Shown here: piece after piece, positions 47,903 through 57,779 of the stretch
How the letters are laid out: every line of letters starts with the position of its first letter
Position numbering within the stretch: position 1 is the first letter of the stretch
Assembly (NCBI RefSeq): GCF_003367905.1
Contig: NZ_CP029462.1
Coordinates: forward strand, 682,001-746,000
DNA: 64,000 nucleotides
Direction of reading: 5' to 3'
Source: Megasphaera stantonii
GTDB lineage: Bacteria > Bacillota > Negativicutes > Veillonellales > Megasphaeraceae
Made by a program: the position numbers and the translations under genes
The notes under the pieces: model-generated
What the model was told of the DNA's origin: nothing
What the model saw: the letters and a program-made list of their open reading frames with translations, nothing else
Databases searched by the model: none

Positions 47903-50900
47903 TTATTTATCTGCTAATTCTTTATAGATTTCATACTTCTTCTTGGCAAATTCTTCGGCCTTGGCGAACAGTTCGTCGGCAATATCCGGGAAGGTCCGGG
48001 TCAAGGCAGCGTACCGCGTTTCACCCATGAGGTATTCGCGGAACGATTCCTTCGGTTCCTTCGAATCGAGGATGAAGGGATTCTTGCCTTCTTTTTCCAG
48101 CGCGGGGTTGTACCGATACAGGTGCCAGTACCCACAGTCTACGGCCCGCTTCATTTCTTCCTGGGCGTTGCCCATGCCGCCGCGGATGCCGTGATTGATG
48201 CACGGCGAGTAGGCGATGATGATGGAAGGACCGTCGTAGGCTTCCGCTTCCTTGATGGCCTTGATAAGCTGGTTCGGATCAGCGCCGAGAGCGACCTGGG
48301 CGACGTAGATATGGCCGTACGTCATGAGCAGGCGTCCCAGATCCTTCTTGTTGAACTTGCGGCCCGACGCGGCGAACTGCGCCACTGCGCCGACAGGCGT
48401 CGCCTTGGACGACTGGCCGCCCGTATTGGAATATACTTCCGTGTCGACGAGCATGACGTTCAGGTTGGCGTTCATAGCCATGACGTGATCCAAGCCGCCG
48501 TAGCCGATGTCGTAGGCCCAGCCGTCGCCGCCGTACATCCAAATCGTCTTTTTGATGATATGTTCTTTATGGGATAAGATGTATTTCTGCAAATCGGCAG
48601 CTTCGCCGGTCAGTTCAGCTTCGCTCAGCGCTTTAATATATGCGCGGCTGATGCCTTCCGTGACTTCGCCTTCGTTTGCAACACCGATGGAGTCGAGCCA
48701 TGCCTGAATCGCGTCGTGCAGCGCGCCGTCCGTCAGCGGCAAAAGCTGTTCCGATTTGATGCGGATATCGTCGCGCTGCTGCGTCATGGACAAGGACATG
48801 CCGAGGGCAAATTCAGCGTTGTCTTCAAATACGGAGTTGGACCAAGCCGGACCGAAACCTTCACTGTTCGTCGTATAGGGAATGCTCGGCATCGCGGAAC
48901 CCCAGGCCTGGGTGCATCCCGTCGCGTTGGCTACGAGCATGCGCGGCCCAAACAGCTGGGTCAAAATCTTCATGTACGCCGTTTCCGCACAGCCTGCGCA
49001 GGCACCGGAGAACTCGAGGAGAGGCTGGTTGAACTGGCTGCCCTTGACGGAGAACTTATCGAGGCCCGTATCCTTCGGCGCAATCGTCTGGGCGTAATCC
49101 CAGTTTGCGCTTTCATGGCGCTGCGTGTCGAGAGGCTTCATGACCAGCGCTTTTTCCTTGGCCGGGCAGACGTTGACGCAAGTGCCGCAGCTGTAGCAGT
49201 CGAGAGGCGATACCTGCATGCGGAATTCATACCCTTCCAGGCCCTTGCCGACGGCCTTCTTCGTTGTGAAATCAGCCGGAGCCGCCTTCTTTTCATCAGC
49301 CGTTACCAAGTACGGGCGGATAGCGGCGTGCGGGCAAACGAGGGCGCAGCGGTTGCACTGGATGCAGTTTTCAACGATCCATTCCGGCACCGTCGAAGCA
49401 ATGCCTCTCTTTTCATATTTCGTCGAACCCAGGGGATACGAACCGTCGGCATACTGGACAAATTCGCTGACGGGAATCGTATCGCCCAGCTGAGCGTTCG
49501 CCGGTTCGACGATTTTCGTAATGAAATCGGGCAGACCGCTTTCGGCCTTCGGCGGATCCGCCGGCAGGTCCTTCCAGCTTTCCGGCACGTCGACGGCGAC
49601 GAGGCCCGTAATGCCCCGGTCCACGGCGGCCTGGTTCATGGAAATGACGGCTTCGCCCTTTGCCAGATACGTCTTGGCAATAGCTTCTTTCATGTAGCGG
49701 ACGGCGTCTTCAATAGGCAGGATTTCCGTCAGCTTGAAGAAGGAAGCCTGCAGAACCGTATTGGTCCGGTTGCTGCCGAGACCGATTTCTTCGGCGATCT
49801 TCGTCGCGTCAATCGTATAGAAACGCAGTCCCTTTTCGGCAATCTGCCGCTTTACCTTATTGCTCAGATGCTGATCCAGCTCTTCGGGGCTCCAGCTGCA
49901 GTTCAGCAGGAAAATGCCGCCGTCCTTTACTTCGCTGACGATGTCGTACGAATCCATGTACGCCTGTTTATGACATGCCAGGAAATCAGCCTGCTTGATG
50001 TAATAGGTCGAGCGGATCGGATTCTTGCCGAAGCGGAGATGGGATTTCGTCACGCCGCCCGATTTCTTCGTATCGTATTCAAAATAGGCCTGAACATACA
50101 TATCCGTATTGTCGCCGATAATCTTGATGGAGTTTTTGTTCGCGCCAACTGTACCGTCCGAGCCGAAGCCCCAGAACTTGCAGCTTACCGTGCCCTGGTC
50201 GTCAATCTGAATGGGTACGTCCGGCAAGGACAGGTGCGTTACGTCGTCGATGATGCCCAAGGTGAAGTGCTTCTTCGGCTGCAGCGATTCCATATTGCGG
50301 AATACGGCGTGAATCGACGCCGGCGGCACGTCCTTGGACGACAAGCCGTAGCGGCAGGCCATGATAGGAATGTAGCGTCCCGTATGTTCTACGGCAGCGC
50401 AGACATCTTCAAACAGCGGCTCGCCTAAGGCGCCCGGTTCCTTCGTCCGGTCCATAACGGTAATGGAGCGAACGGTTTCCGGCAAGGCCTGCATGAAGTG
50501 TTCTAGCGAGAAGGGACGGAACAGGTGTACCTGCACGTAGCCGACCTTCTTGCCCTGGGCGTTCAGCGAGTCTACGACCTCCTGAATCGCGCCGGTAACG
50601 GAACCCATGGCGACGACGACGTGCTCTGCTTCCGGGTCGCCGTAGTAGTTGAACAATTTGTACGTACGGCCTGTCAGCTCGCTGATCTTGTCCATATAGT
50701 CTTCTACAATGTACGGAAGGCGGTCGTACCAGGAGTTATTGGCTTCGCGGGACTGGAAGAACATGTCCGGGTTGGTGACGGTGCTGCGGATGACCGGATG
50801 TTCCGGATTTAAGCCGTGATGCTTGAAGTCATACAGGGCATCTTGATCAATCAGCTTTTTCAATTCGTCTTCCGGCAGCATGCTGATCTTCTGGATTTCA

Positions 50901-51436
50901 TGAGACGTGCGGAAGCCGTCGAAAAAGTGCATGAAGGGAACGTGGCCCTTAATCGCCGACAAATGAGCCACTGCCGCCAAATCGGCGCATTCCTGCACGC
51001 TGGCGCTGCACAACATGGCCCAGCCCGTATTGCGGCAGCCCATGACGTCGGAATGGTCGCCGAAAATAGACATGGTATGAGTCCCGACCGTACGGGCCGC
51101 CACGTGGAGGACGACGGGCTTCAATTCGCCCGATAAGCGGTGCATGACGGGAATCATGAGCATAAGGCCTTGAGACGCCGTAAAGGACGAACACAGGCTG
51201 CCCGTTTCCGACGCGCCGTGAACGGCGCCGATAGCGCCGGCTTCGGACTGCATTTCTACCAGCTTAACCGGCTGGCCAAATAAATTCTTTCTTCCGTTAG
51301 CCGCCCATACGTCGACATGCTCCGCCATGGGAGACGACGGCGTAATAGGATAAATCGTAGCTACTTCCGTAAAAGCGTATGCTACATCAGCCGTTGCTTC
51401 ATTTCCATCTACGGTTTTAATAATCTGCTTAATCAT
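47903..51436 (-). CDS. nifJ: Pyruvate:ferredoxin (flavodoxin) oxidoreductase, single-chain
   Basis: 1177 residues, full length for the homodimeric enzyme. N-terminal domains I-III start IIKTVDGNEATADVAYAFTE with the pyruvate loop TIYPITPSSPMAEH. A ferredoxin-like domain holds two [4Fe-4S] motifs (CIQCNRCALVCPHAA and CYSCGTCVNVCPAKE). Thiamine-diphosphate domain motifs include CAGCAETAYMKIL and GGDGWAYDIGYGGLDHV. It oxidises pyruvate to acetyl-CoA and CO2, reducing ferredoxin. ATG at 51436, 9 nt after AAGGAG. Confidence 0.97.
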   Translation of the reverse strand: MIKQIIKTVDGNEATADVAYAFTEVATIYPITPSSPMAEHVDVWAANGRKNLFGQPVKLVEMQSEAGAIGAVHGASETGSLCSSFTASQGLMLMIPVMHRLSGELKPVVLHVAARTVGTHTMSIFGDHSDVMGCRNTGWAMLCSASVQECADLAAVAHLSAIKGHVPFMHFFDGFRTSHEIQKISMLPEDELKKLIDQDALYDFKHHGLNPEHPVIRSTVTNPDMFFQSREANNSWYDRLPYIVEDYMDKISELTGRTYKLFNYYGDPEAEHVVVAMGSVTGAIQEVVDSLNAQGKKVGYVQVHLFRPFSLEHFMQALPETVRSITVMDRTKEPGALGEPLFEDVCAAVEHTGRYIPIMACRYGLSSKDVPPASIHAVFRNMESLQPKKHFTLGIIDDVTHLSLPDVPIQIDDQGTVSCKFWGFGSDGTVGANKNSIKIIGDNTDMYVQAYFEYDTKKSGGVTKSHLRFGKNPIRSTYYIKQADFLACHKQAYMDSYDIVSEVKDGGIFLLNCSWSPEELDQHLSNKVKRQIAEKGLRFYTIDATKIAEEIGLGSNRTNTVLQASFFKLTEILPIEDAVRYMKEAIAKTYLAKGEAVISMNQAAVDRGITGLVAVDVPESWKDLPADPPKAESGLPDFITKIVEPANAQLGDTIPVSEFVQYADGSYPLGSTKYEKRGIASTVPEWIVENCIQCNRCALVCPHAAIRPYLVTADEKKAAPADFTTKKAVGKGLEGYEFRMQVSPLDCYSCGTCVNVCPAKEKALVMKPLDTQRHESANWDYAQTIAPKDTGLDKFSVKGSQFNQPLLEFSGACAGCAETAYMKILTQLFGPRMLVANATGCTQAWGSAMPSIPYTTNSEGFGPAWSNSVFEDNAEFALGMSLSMTQQRDDIRIKSEQLLPLTDGALHDAIQAWLDSIGVANEGEVTEGISRAYIKALSEAELTGEAADLQKYILSHKEHIIKKTIWMYGGDGWAYDIGYGGLDHVMAMNANLNVMLVDTEVYSNTGGQSSKATPVGAVAQFAASGRKFNKKDLGRLLMTYGHIYVAQVALGADPNQLIKAIKEAEAYDGPSIIIAYSPCINHGIRGGMGNAQEEMKRAVDCGYWHLYRYNPALEKEGKNPFILDSKEPKESFREYLMGETRYAALTRTFPDIADELFAKAEEFAKKKYEIYKELADK

Positions 51437-51510
51437 ATAGTACACTCCTTTTCTGATAAACAGCCTCACAATAGATTTCGCGAAATTCGTATAACGTTTA
51501 ACTTAATTAC

Positions 51511-51539
51511 AGTATAATCTCATTTATTATAAAAGTCAA
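51511..51539 (-). promoter_or_regulatory. Promoter for pyruvate:ferredoxin oxidoreductase
   Basis: Minus strand TTGACT (51539-51534) and TATACT (51516-51511), 17-nt spacer, about 75 bp before the ATG. A 12-bp perfect palindrome ATTTCGCGAAAT (51475-51486) lies just downstream of the predicted start and could be an operator. Confidence 0.7.
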
Positions 51540-51566
51540 GCATAGGACATTTGCGTTTTATACATG

Positions 51567-51626
51567 CATAAGCATAAAAAATGCGCTTTCCTTCACATAA
51601 AGAAAAGCGCATTTTTTATGCTTATG
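51567..51626 (-). terminator. Terminator after cfa (23-bp perfect stem)
   Basis: A perfect 23-bp inverted repeat (51567-51589 with 51604-51626) with an internal A/T-run, immediately before the cfa stop and overlapping it by no more than a few bases. Unusually long; it isolates the cca-PBP-folD-cfa operon from the oxidoreductase promoter. Confidence 0.85.
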
Positions 51627-51629
51627 AAA

Positions 51630-52796
51630 TTAATACCAGCGAGTCATGGGCAATTCGTTGTTGACGCCCTTGGTCATGAGCACTTGATGCAGGTCGATGT
51701 TGCCGATGTAAAATGCTGCGGCGCAGCCGCAGAGATACAAATCCCACATGCGGACAAATTCTTCGCCCCGTTCGGCTGCAATCTGATCATGGACCTTCTG
51801 GAAATTATCGTACCAGCACATGAGGGTCTTGTAATAGTGACGGCGCAGGCTTTCGACGTCGATGACCCGGAAATCGCAGTTGTAGGCGACGTTGATGATT
51901 TCACGCAGCGACGGCAAGGTACCGCCGGGGAAGATGTACTTGCGCATCCAGGGATTGCCGACGCTTTCGTCGAGGCCGCTGATGTAATGGAGAAGGAACA
52001 AGCCGCCGTCCTTCAGCAGGTGATCTGCCGTTTCCATGTAGACAGAATAGTTGGAACGGCCCACGTGTTCCAGCATGCCGACGCTGACGATACGGTCATA
52101 AGTCCGGCCTTCTTTAATCAGGTCGCGGTAGTCGATCAGGTCGATTTGCACCTGTCCCTGCAGTCCCAGGGCTTCGATGCGTTCCTGCCCCTTTTTCCAC
52201 TGTTCGTGGCTCAGCGTGCAGCCATAGCCCTTTACGCCGTATTTCTGCGCCGCTTCGATGAGCAGGTAGCCCCAGCCGCAGCCGATGTCGAGGAGGCTCA
52301 TGCCCGGCTGCAGATGCAGCTTTTCCAAAATATAGTGGACCTTATTGTGCTGGGCCTGTTCGAGCGTATCGTCTTTCTGCTTGAAATAAGCGCAGGAATA
52401 GCTCATAGACGGGTCAAGCCATAATTGATAAAAATCGTTGCCCAAATCGTAGTGAGACGAAACCTGCTGCTTCTGATAGGACTTAGATTCCGGCGTATAT
52501 AAAATCCGCTTCAGCGCACTCTTGTCCAGGGAAAACTGGCTGGTCTGGCTCAAAATGCACTGCAGTGCCGTGAACAAATCGCCTTCGATTTCCAAATCCT
52601 TGCGCATATACGCTTCGCCCAAGGCCAGGGACGTAGAGGACAGCAGCTCGCGCTTGGGAATATCTTTATGAATGACGACGTTAAATAAGGGCTGACCGCT
52701 GCCAATGGTATACTTTTTATCATGCAGTTCTACTGTAAAGCAGTACTTGTCAAACCGATGTAAATAATGAATTAAAAACGTATCCAAAATATGCAT
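51630..52796 (-). CDS. cfa: Cyclopropane-fatty-acyl-phospholipid synthase
   Basis: 388 residues. An N-terminal lipid-binding region is followed by a SAM-dependent methyltransferase domain: YSCAYFKQKDDTLEQAQ, SAM motif LLDIGCGWGYLLIEAAQKYG, and VSVGMLEHVGRSNY. It adds a methylene group across membrane acyl double bonds. ATG at 52796 lies 5 nt after GAGGTGG; a GTG at 52805 is less likely. Last gene of the cca operon, 22 bp after folD. Confidence 0.93.
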   Translation of the reverse strand: MHILDTFLIHYLHRFDKYCFTVELHDKKYTIGSGQPLFNVVIHKDIPKRELLSSTSLALGEAYMRKDLEIEGDLFTALQCILSQTSQFSLDKSALKRILYTPESKSYQKQQVSSHYDLGNDFYQLWLDPSMSYSCAYFKQKDDTLEQAQHNKVHYILEKLHLQPGMSLLDIGCGWGYLLIEAAQKYGVKGYGCTLSHEQWKKGQERIEALGLQGQVQIDLIDYRDLIKEGRTYDRIVSVGMLEHVGRSNYSVYMETADHLLKDGGLFLLHYISGLDESVGNPWMRKYIFPGGTLPSLREIINVAYNCDFRVIDVESLRRHYYKTLMCWYDNFQKVHDQIAAERGEEFVRMWDLYLCGCAAAFYIGNIDLHQVLMTKGVNNELPMTRWY

Positions 52797-52818
52797 TTCT
52801 TCCACCTCAATTCAAATC

Positions 52819-53664
52819 TTACATGCTGTGCGTTGTTCCGCCGATGACGTTTGCCAATACCATCATGGTCGTCACCGCCCCGACGCCGCCGGGTACGGGA
52901 GTCACCGCTCCGGCTACGCCTGCAACCTCGTCGAAAGCGACGTCGCCTACGGTTTTGCCGTCTACGCGGTTGATGCCGACGTCGATGACGACGGCTCCCG
53001 GCTTAATCATATCGGCCGTAACCAGACCGGCCTTGCCAACGGCGGCAATAACGACGTCGCCCCGTCTCGTCACGGCCTTTAAATCCGCCGTGCCCGTATG
53101 GCACTGGGTAACCGTAGCATTGCGGGCCAGGCACAGCTGCGCCAGAGGCTTGCCGACGACAGCGCTCCGGCCGATGACGACGACTTCCTTGCCGGCCAGC
53201 TCGACGCCGTAATAATCCAGAATCGCCATGACGGCCTGGGGCGTACAAGGCACAAAAGCCGGCCGCCCGGTAAATAAACGCGCCACATTGCAGTCCGTAA
53301 GACCGTCTGCGTCTTTGTCCGGACGGATCGCGTTGACGACGCTCTGGGCGTCGAGATGCGGCGGCAGGGGCATCATAAGCAAGATACCGAACACGGAACT
53401 GTCAGCGTTGCACTGTTCTATACGGGCAATCAGCTCCGCCTCCTGCACCGCCGCCTCATATTGATACACATCTGCCTGTAATCCGACGGAACGCGCCGTC
53501 TTCTGCATAGACGCGGCATACATAGCCGACGGCTTGTCGCCGCCTACTAAAAAGATAACCAGTTTCGGCTGGATGTGCCCCTTCTGCAGCTCAGCGATAC
53601 GGCGCTCTATACGGCTGCGGTGAAACGCAGCCACTTCCCTTCCGTCCAACAGCTTCACATCCAC
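52819..53664 (-). CDS. folD: Methylenetetrahydrofolate dehydrogenase/cyclohydrolase
   Basis: 281 residues. Substrate-binding Tyr/Lys in SAMYAASMQKTARSVG, ILLMMPLPPHLDAQ, NADP site VVVIGRSAVVGKPLAQLCL, and VTPVPGGVGAVTTMMVLANV at the end are the family signatures. Interconverts 5,10-methylene- and 10-formyl-THF. Starts 7 bp after the PBP gene. Confidence 0.97.
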   Translation of the reverse strand: MDVKLLDGREVAAFHRSRIERRIAELQKGHIQPKLVIFLVGGDKPSAMYAASMQKTARSVGLQADVYQYEAAVQEAELIARIEQCNADSSVFGILLMMPLPPHLDAQSVVNAIRPDKDADGLTDCNVARLFTGRPAFVPCTPQAVMAILDYYGVELAGKEVVVIGRSAVVGKPLAQLCLARNATVTQCHTGTADLKAVTRRGDVVIAAVGKAGLVTADMIKPGAVVIDVGINRVDGKTVGDVAFDEVAGVAGAVTPVPGGVGAVTTMMVLANVIGGTTHSM

Positions 53665-53671
53665 TCCTCCT

Positions 53672-55654
53672 TTAACGCATAAATGTTACTGTGACATTGT
53701 TCCCCGGGGGAACGTAGCTTCCTCCCTGCGGAACCTGATATACGGCATGTCCCGTGCCGTTCGGTACGAAGCCAAGGCCGGCCTCGTTCAGCCAGTCGTT
53801 GACTTCGCGGCTGTCCCAGCCTATAAAAGACGGAAGCAGGACGCCTTCATCAGTCCGATGAATCGGCGGTATGTCCCGCGTCTTCTTCGGCTCGCGCGGC
53901 TTCTTGCCCGCTTCTATCATCCATGCTACAGGCTGGGACGGGCGGATGCCCTTGATGCGGACGATGTCCGTCATCATCTCCTTAAATACGGGAGCTGCCA
54001 CTTCCGCCCCGTAATAGGCGCCGTTCGGATTATCTACGACGATGAGGACGACGTACTGAGGATCTTCCAGCGGGCCGAACCCGATGAAGGAACCGATATA
54101 CTGCCCTTCGGCGTACCCGCCATGCACCGGGTCCAGCCTCTGGGCCGTGCCGGTCTTGCCGCAGAATTCGTATCCATCGATCTTCGCCGTCTGGCCGCCG
54201 CCGGAAGAAATTTCCTCCGCCAATATCTTGCTGATTAATGAAGCCGTTTCTTCCTTAATAGGCCGCCCGACTTCCTGGGGCTCTGTCTTTTGGTATACGC
54301 TGCCGTCGGGATTGTCGATTTCCTTGATAATAAAAGGCTTCATCATATGGCCGCCGTTGGCGATGGCTCCGAAAGCCTGCACCATCTGCAGCGGCGTGAC
54401 GGCGATACTCTGGCCGATAGCCATAGTCGCTTCGTCGACTTCGCTCATATCGTCGGCATCAAACAGGATGCCCGCCCCTTCGCCGGCCAGCTCGATGCCC
54501 GTCGCCTTGCCGAAGCCGAAGCGCTTGGCGTAGTCGATCATCGTCTGTCCGCCTGTGGTCAGCCCCATTTTAACCATACCTGTATTGATGGAAAATTTCA
54601 GTATATCCTTTACCGTAACGTCGCCTAAGCCTTCTTCGTCCCAGTTCTGAATCGTCCGGTCGGCAACCTGAATATACCCGACGTCGTGGTATACGCGGTT
54701 TACGTCCCATTTTCCCGAATCGATAGCCGCAGCGGCCATAATCGGCTTGAACGTCGACCCCGGTTCGTACAAGTTGACGACGGCCCGGTTGCGATACTGT
54801 TCGGCGCTTCCCTTGCCGAATTCGTTCAAATTATACCCGGGCCGGCTGGCCATAGCCAGGATTTCGCCTGTCTTGGGGTCCATGACGATGACTGCCGCGC
54901 CTTCGGGACGGCTCCGCTCCATGATGCCGTCCAGACTTTTTTCCGCCAGGAATTGAATCGTACTGTCCAGCGTCAGCCGGACGGATCGTTCCTTGTCGGG
55001 CAGTATCTTTTCCAGGGCCGAATCAAAAATAGGAATGTTATTCTTATCGGTCATGAGCCGGAAGGTCTGCACGTTGCCCCGTATTTCTTCGTCCAAAATC
55101 ATTTCGATGCCGTCCAGGCCTTCGTCGTTTTCCCCGACGAACCCGATGACCTGCGCGGCTAAGCCGTTATTGGGATAAAAGCGGTGGTTTTCGTCGATAA
55201 ACCGCAGCCCTTCCAGTTTCTGCTCTTTGATGACCTGGGCCGCGCCTTCGTATTTTTCGTGATCCATGGTCCGCTCCAGCCACACGAAGGCCGTATCCTC
55301 TTCCAAGGCCTTTTGGATATCCGCTTCCGGCATGCGCAAATACGGCGCCAGCATGCGGGCGATATCGGCAGGCGGCTTATTGAGCATCGTCGGGTCAGCG
55401 TATAAGGATTTCGCCATTTCGCTGATGGCCAATACCTTGCCGTTGCGGTCAAAAATCGTGCCCCGCGGCGACTGGAGCTTTCGGTCCGTTTCGGCCTGGC
55501 TGTCGGCCATCTTCGTGAGCTCTCCCCGCTGGACGACCTGCAGATATACGAGACGCATGCTGATAAAAGCGCAGAATACAAACAGCACCAATACGCACGT
55601 TCCTATACGTTTTCGAATCTTTTTGTATTGCTTTATATCCTTATCTTCCGTCAT
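53672..55654 (-). CDS. Class B penicillin-binding protein (PBP2/SpoVD type) with PASTA domain
   Basis: 660 residues. One N-terminal membrane helix (about residues 17-35), PBP dimerisation domain (RGTIFDRNGKVLAIS), then transpeptidase domain: catalytic Ser300 in EPGSTFKPI, FSINTGM (SxN) and CGKTGTAQ (KTG). A single C-terminal PASTA domain starts at about residue 605 (LLPSFIGWDSREVNDWL). It crosslinks peptidoglycan at the septum or during elongation. It overlaps cca by 4 bp and is not in a dcw cluster here, so it may be an additional or relocated FtsI/SpoVD. Confidence 0.92.
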   Translation of the reverse strand: MTEDKDIKQYKKIRKRIGTCVLVLFVFCAFISMRLVYLQVVQRGELTKMADSQAETDRKLQSPRGTIFDRNGKVLAISEMAKSLYADPTMLNKPPADIARMLAPYLRMPEADIQKALEEDTAFVWLERTMDHEKYEGAAQVIKEQKLEGLRFIDENHRFYPNNGLAAQVIGFVGENDEGLDGIEMILDEEIRGNVQTFRLMTDKNNIPIFDSALEKILPDKERSVRLTLDSTIQFLAEKSLDGIMERSRPEGAAVIVMDPKTGEILAMASRPGYNLNEFGKGSAEQYRNRAVVNLYEPGSTFKPIMAAAAIDSGKWDVNRVYHDVGYIQVADRTIQNWDEEGLGDVTVKDILKFSINTGMVKMGLTTGGQTMIDYAKRFGFGKATGIELAGEGAGILFDADDMSEVDEATMAIGQSIAVTPLQMVQAFGAIANGGHMMKPFIIKEIDNPDGSVYQKTEPQEVGRPIKEETASLISKILAEEISSGGGQTAKIDGYEFCGKTGTAQRLDPVHGGYAEGQYIGSFIGFGPLEDPQYVVLIVVDNPNGAYYGAEVAAPVFKEMMTDIVRIKGIRPSQPVAWMIEAGKKPREPKKTRDIPPIHRTDEGVLLPSFIGWDSREVNDWLNEAGLGFVPNGTGHAVYQVPQGGSYVPPGNNVTVTFMR

Positions 55655-57081
55655 GTACTATCTCCAGTATGGCGCTTGAGCCACTTCTCCGCCGCCTCAG
55701 CCAGTACGTCGGCGTCGTTCTGCAATTCCTTATTCTGCACGCGCTTGAGCAGGACGCGCAGGCATTCTCCCGTCCGGCGGCCGCAGGCGTCCGGTATGCG
55801 CCGGTCGTAGCGCAGATCCTTCGTGCCGACCGGCATCTGGCTGGCTAACAAGGCCATGTATTCGCCGAACGATTCGGTGCCGCTCGTATCTGCGTCCCGA
55901 TGGCCGCAGCCAAGGACGTCTCCGCAAGCTACGGCCGTCGCCTGCCGAACGGCTTCCACCAGCTCATCTGTCCGGCGAAAAGGCCCTTCCAGCGCTTCGC
56001 GCCGCAGCCACTTATCTACGTCACCCTGCCCTGTATTGGCAAAATAATGAAATTTCATATGCGTCTTTACCAGCCAGGCTACCCTCTTGGCAAAATCCGG
56101 CGGCTTGCGCCACCGCAGCAAAACGGCCTCGGCCACTTCGGCGCCCTTGGCGTCGTGGCCGTAGTCCGTATAGCGGCCTTTGTGAACGCCCCGGATTCCC
56201 GGCATGCCCTTGGCGACGTCGTGGAAAAAGGCTCCGTAGCGAATCGTCAAATCCGGCGGCGTGTGGGCCACGACGGCTAAGGTATGAAACCAGGCGTCGA
56301 ACAAGTGAAAGGGACGCGACTGGGGCGTCGACGGCAAATGGCTGCACTCCGGCAAGATGGGCACGTCCTGATACACGCCGTTTTCCCTGCGCCGGCAGCT
56401 GCAGGCGCCGAGGCCGGTCCGCACCAACACATCCAGTCCTTTATAAGCCGCCGGCGTCGTCATGAGGCGGTCGATTTCACCGACGACCCGTTCGACGGAC
56501 AGGCCAGCGACGCGATGAAATGCCTCAGGCATCGCTTGTATCAGTTCTTTATCGGGCAGGAAATCAAGCTGCCCCGTAAACCGGCATGCCCGGAACAGGC
56601 GCAGCGCGTCTTCCTGAAACCGCCGCCGCGCGTCGCCGACCGTAACCAACCGTTTCTTGCGGATGTCCTTCTGCCCGCCCGTATAGTCGTAAATCTGGCC
56701 GTCCTTATCCATAGCCAGGGCGTTGACGGTAAAGTCGCGGCGCAGCACGTCCTCGCGCAGCGTCGAGGCATACCAGACCTGCTCGGGACGATGGGCGTCG
56801 TCGCCGTAGGCCTCACCGCGAAAGGTTGCCGTTTCGATCGTCATGTCGTCGACGACGAGGACGACGATGCCGAAGCGCTCGCTTTGTATCTCCGCCGTAC
56901 GCCAGCCCCGGGCCGCTGCAACGGCCCGTATTTCCTCAGGCCGGGCCGACGTCGTCACGTCGTAGTCATGAGGCGTTCGCTTCATGAGCAAATCCCGAAC
57001 GGCGCCGCCGACGATATACGCTTCATACCCGGCTTCGTTCAACGCTTCCAACACGCTGCGTACGACAGGTTCCACAGCCAA
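55651..57081 (-). CDS. cca: CCA tRNA nucleotidyltransferase
   Basis: 476 residues. Head domain YIVGGAVRDLLMKRTPHDYDV (GGxVRD and DxD), DFTVNALAMDKDG, followed by RRFQEDALRLFRACRF neck, and a C-terminal HD domain (FFHDVAKGMPG). Adds or repairs the 3' CCA of tRNAs; both tRNAs seen here already encode CCA, so repair is the likely role. Start is either TTG at 57081 or GTG at 57075, the latter at a better distance from AAAGGGGGG. First gene of the operon. Confidence 0.92.
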   Translation of the reverse strand: MAVEPVVRSVLEALNEAGYEAYIVGGAVRDLLMKRTPHDYDVTTSARPEEIRAVAAARGWRTAEIQSERFGIVVLVVDDMTIETATFRGEAYGDDAHRPEQVWYASTLREDVLRRDFTVNALAMDKDGQIYDYTGGQKDIRKKRLVTVGDARRRFQEDALRLFRACRFTGQLDFLPDKELIQAMPEAFHRVAGLSVERVVGEIDRLMTTPAAYKGLDVLVRTGLGACSCRRRENGVYQDVPILPECSHLPSTPQSRPFHLFDAWFHTLAVVAHTPPDLTIRYGAFFHDVAKGMPGIRGVHKGRYTDYGHDAKGAEVAEAVLLRWRKPPDFAKRVAWLVKTHMKFHYFANTGQGDVDKWLRREALEGPFRRTDELVEAVRQATAVACGDVLGCGHRDADTSGTESFGEYMALLASQMPVGTKDLRYDRRIPDACGRRTGECLRVLLKRVQNKELQNDADVLAEAAEKWLKRHTGDST

Positions 57082-57175
57082 CGCCCCCCCTTTCCATTAG
57101 TCCTGTTAATTTATGTATTATACCACGATTACACCTTGATGAGTAGCTTAGAACGGAATCCGGCGCAGGCAGTCC

Positions 57176-57610
57176 TCAATACCGTTCATCCCATTTTTTC
57201 TGATTGCGGATAATCTTGTGGAACACGTCCATAAAGCAGCGGCGTTCCTCGTCGGATATGCCCTGCCAGCCCTGCCCGTCGATATCCCGCATGACCGACC
57301 GCACCCAGGCGGCCTTTTCCTTTCCCGCGTCCGTCAAATAAATGCGGGCGCACCGCAAATCGTCCTGATGAAACTCCTTGCGGATGAGTCCGATCTTTTC
57401 CATGCGCTTCAGCAGGCTCGTCACCGTCGACTTATCCAATACGCAGCCCCGGCTGATTTCCTTTTGGTTGCAGCCGTCGTTGGAGCTTAAAAATTCCAAA
57501 ATCTTAGGCTGTCCCGGCATCAGCCCGCTGTTCGTCGTTTGCTTCACGATTTCCCTATTGGAGCGATAAAAGCCCAGCATCAAGAGAACGTGCAGTTCGT
57601 TTTCGTCCAT
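57176..57610 (-). CDS. MarR-family transcriptional regulator
   Basis: 144 residues. Winged helix with recognition region NQKEISRGCVLDKSTVTSLLKRMEKIGLI and wing RKEFHQDDLRCARIYLTDAG, near residues 50-110. Preceded by AAGAGGAGG and a perfect-consensus promoter. The nearby gene on the other side codes for a corrinoid adenosyltransferase; no link is shown. Confidence 0.9.
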   Translation of the reverse strand: MDENELHVLLMLGFYRSNREIVKQTTNSGLMPGQPKILEFLSSNDGCNQKEISRGCVLDKSTVTSLLKRMEKIGLIRKEFHQDDLRCARIYLTDAGKEKAAWVRSVMRDIDGQGWQGISDEERRCFMDVFHKIIRNQKKWDERY

Positions 57611-57642
57611 AAAGCCTCCTCTTGTAAAAATGTAATTAAGAC

Positions 57643-57671
57643 ATTATAGAATTCTTTTCCCTATTTGTCAA
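57643..57671 (-). promoter_or_regulatory. Consensus promoter for the MarR gene
   Basis: Minus strand TTGACA (57671-57666) and TATAAT (57648-57643), exactly consensus with a 17-nt spacer. A partly symmetrical TGTCTTAATTACA overlaps the transcription start and could be an autoregulatory site. Confidence 0.8.
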
Positions 57672-57779
57672 AATTACCTGCAAATTTCAGCTATGCTTTT
57701 TTCTATGAGAAAATAGCGTAATATGCTATACTGGAAACTATAAAATTTTATTCTTGACTATCCTATGAGGAGACCTGTT

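Noticed and set aside
48716-50428. Long open frame (570 codons) on the plus strand inside the pyruvate:ferredoxin oxidoreductase gene
   Set aside because: It is antisense to a clearly functional gene, its composition follows the complementary codon bias, and it has no domain or suitable ribosome site.
57611-57779. Possible cobalamin riboswitch ahead of the corrinoid adenosyltransferase gene
   Set aside because: Too short and lacks the B12-box; the region contains the MarR promoter instead.
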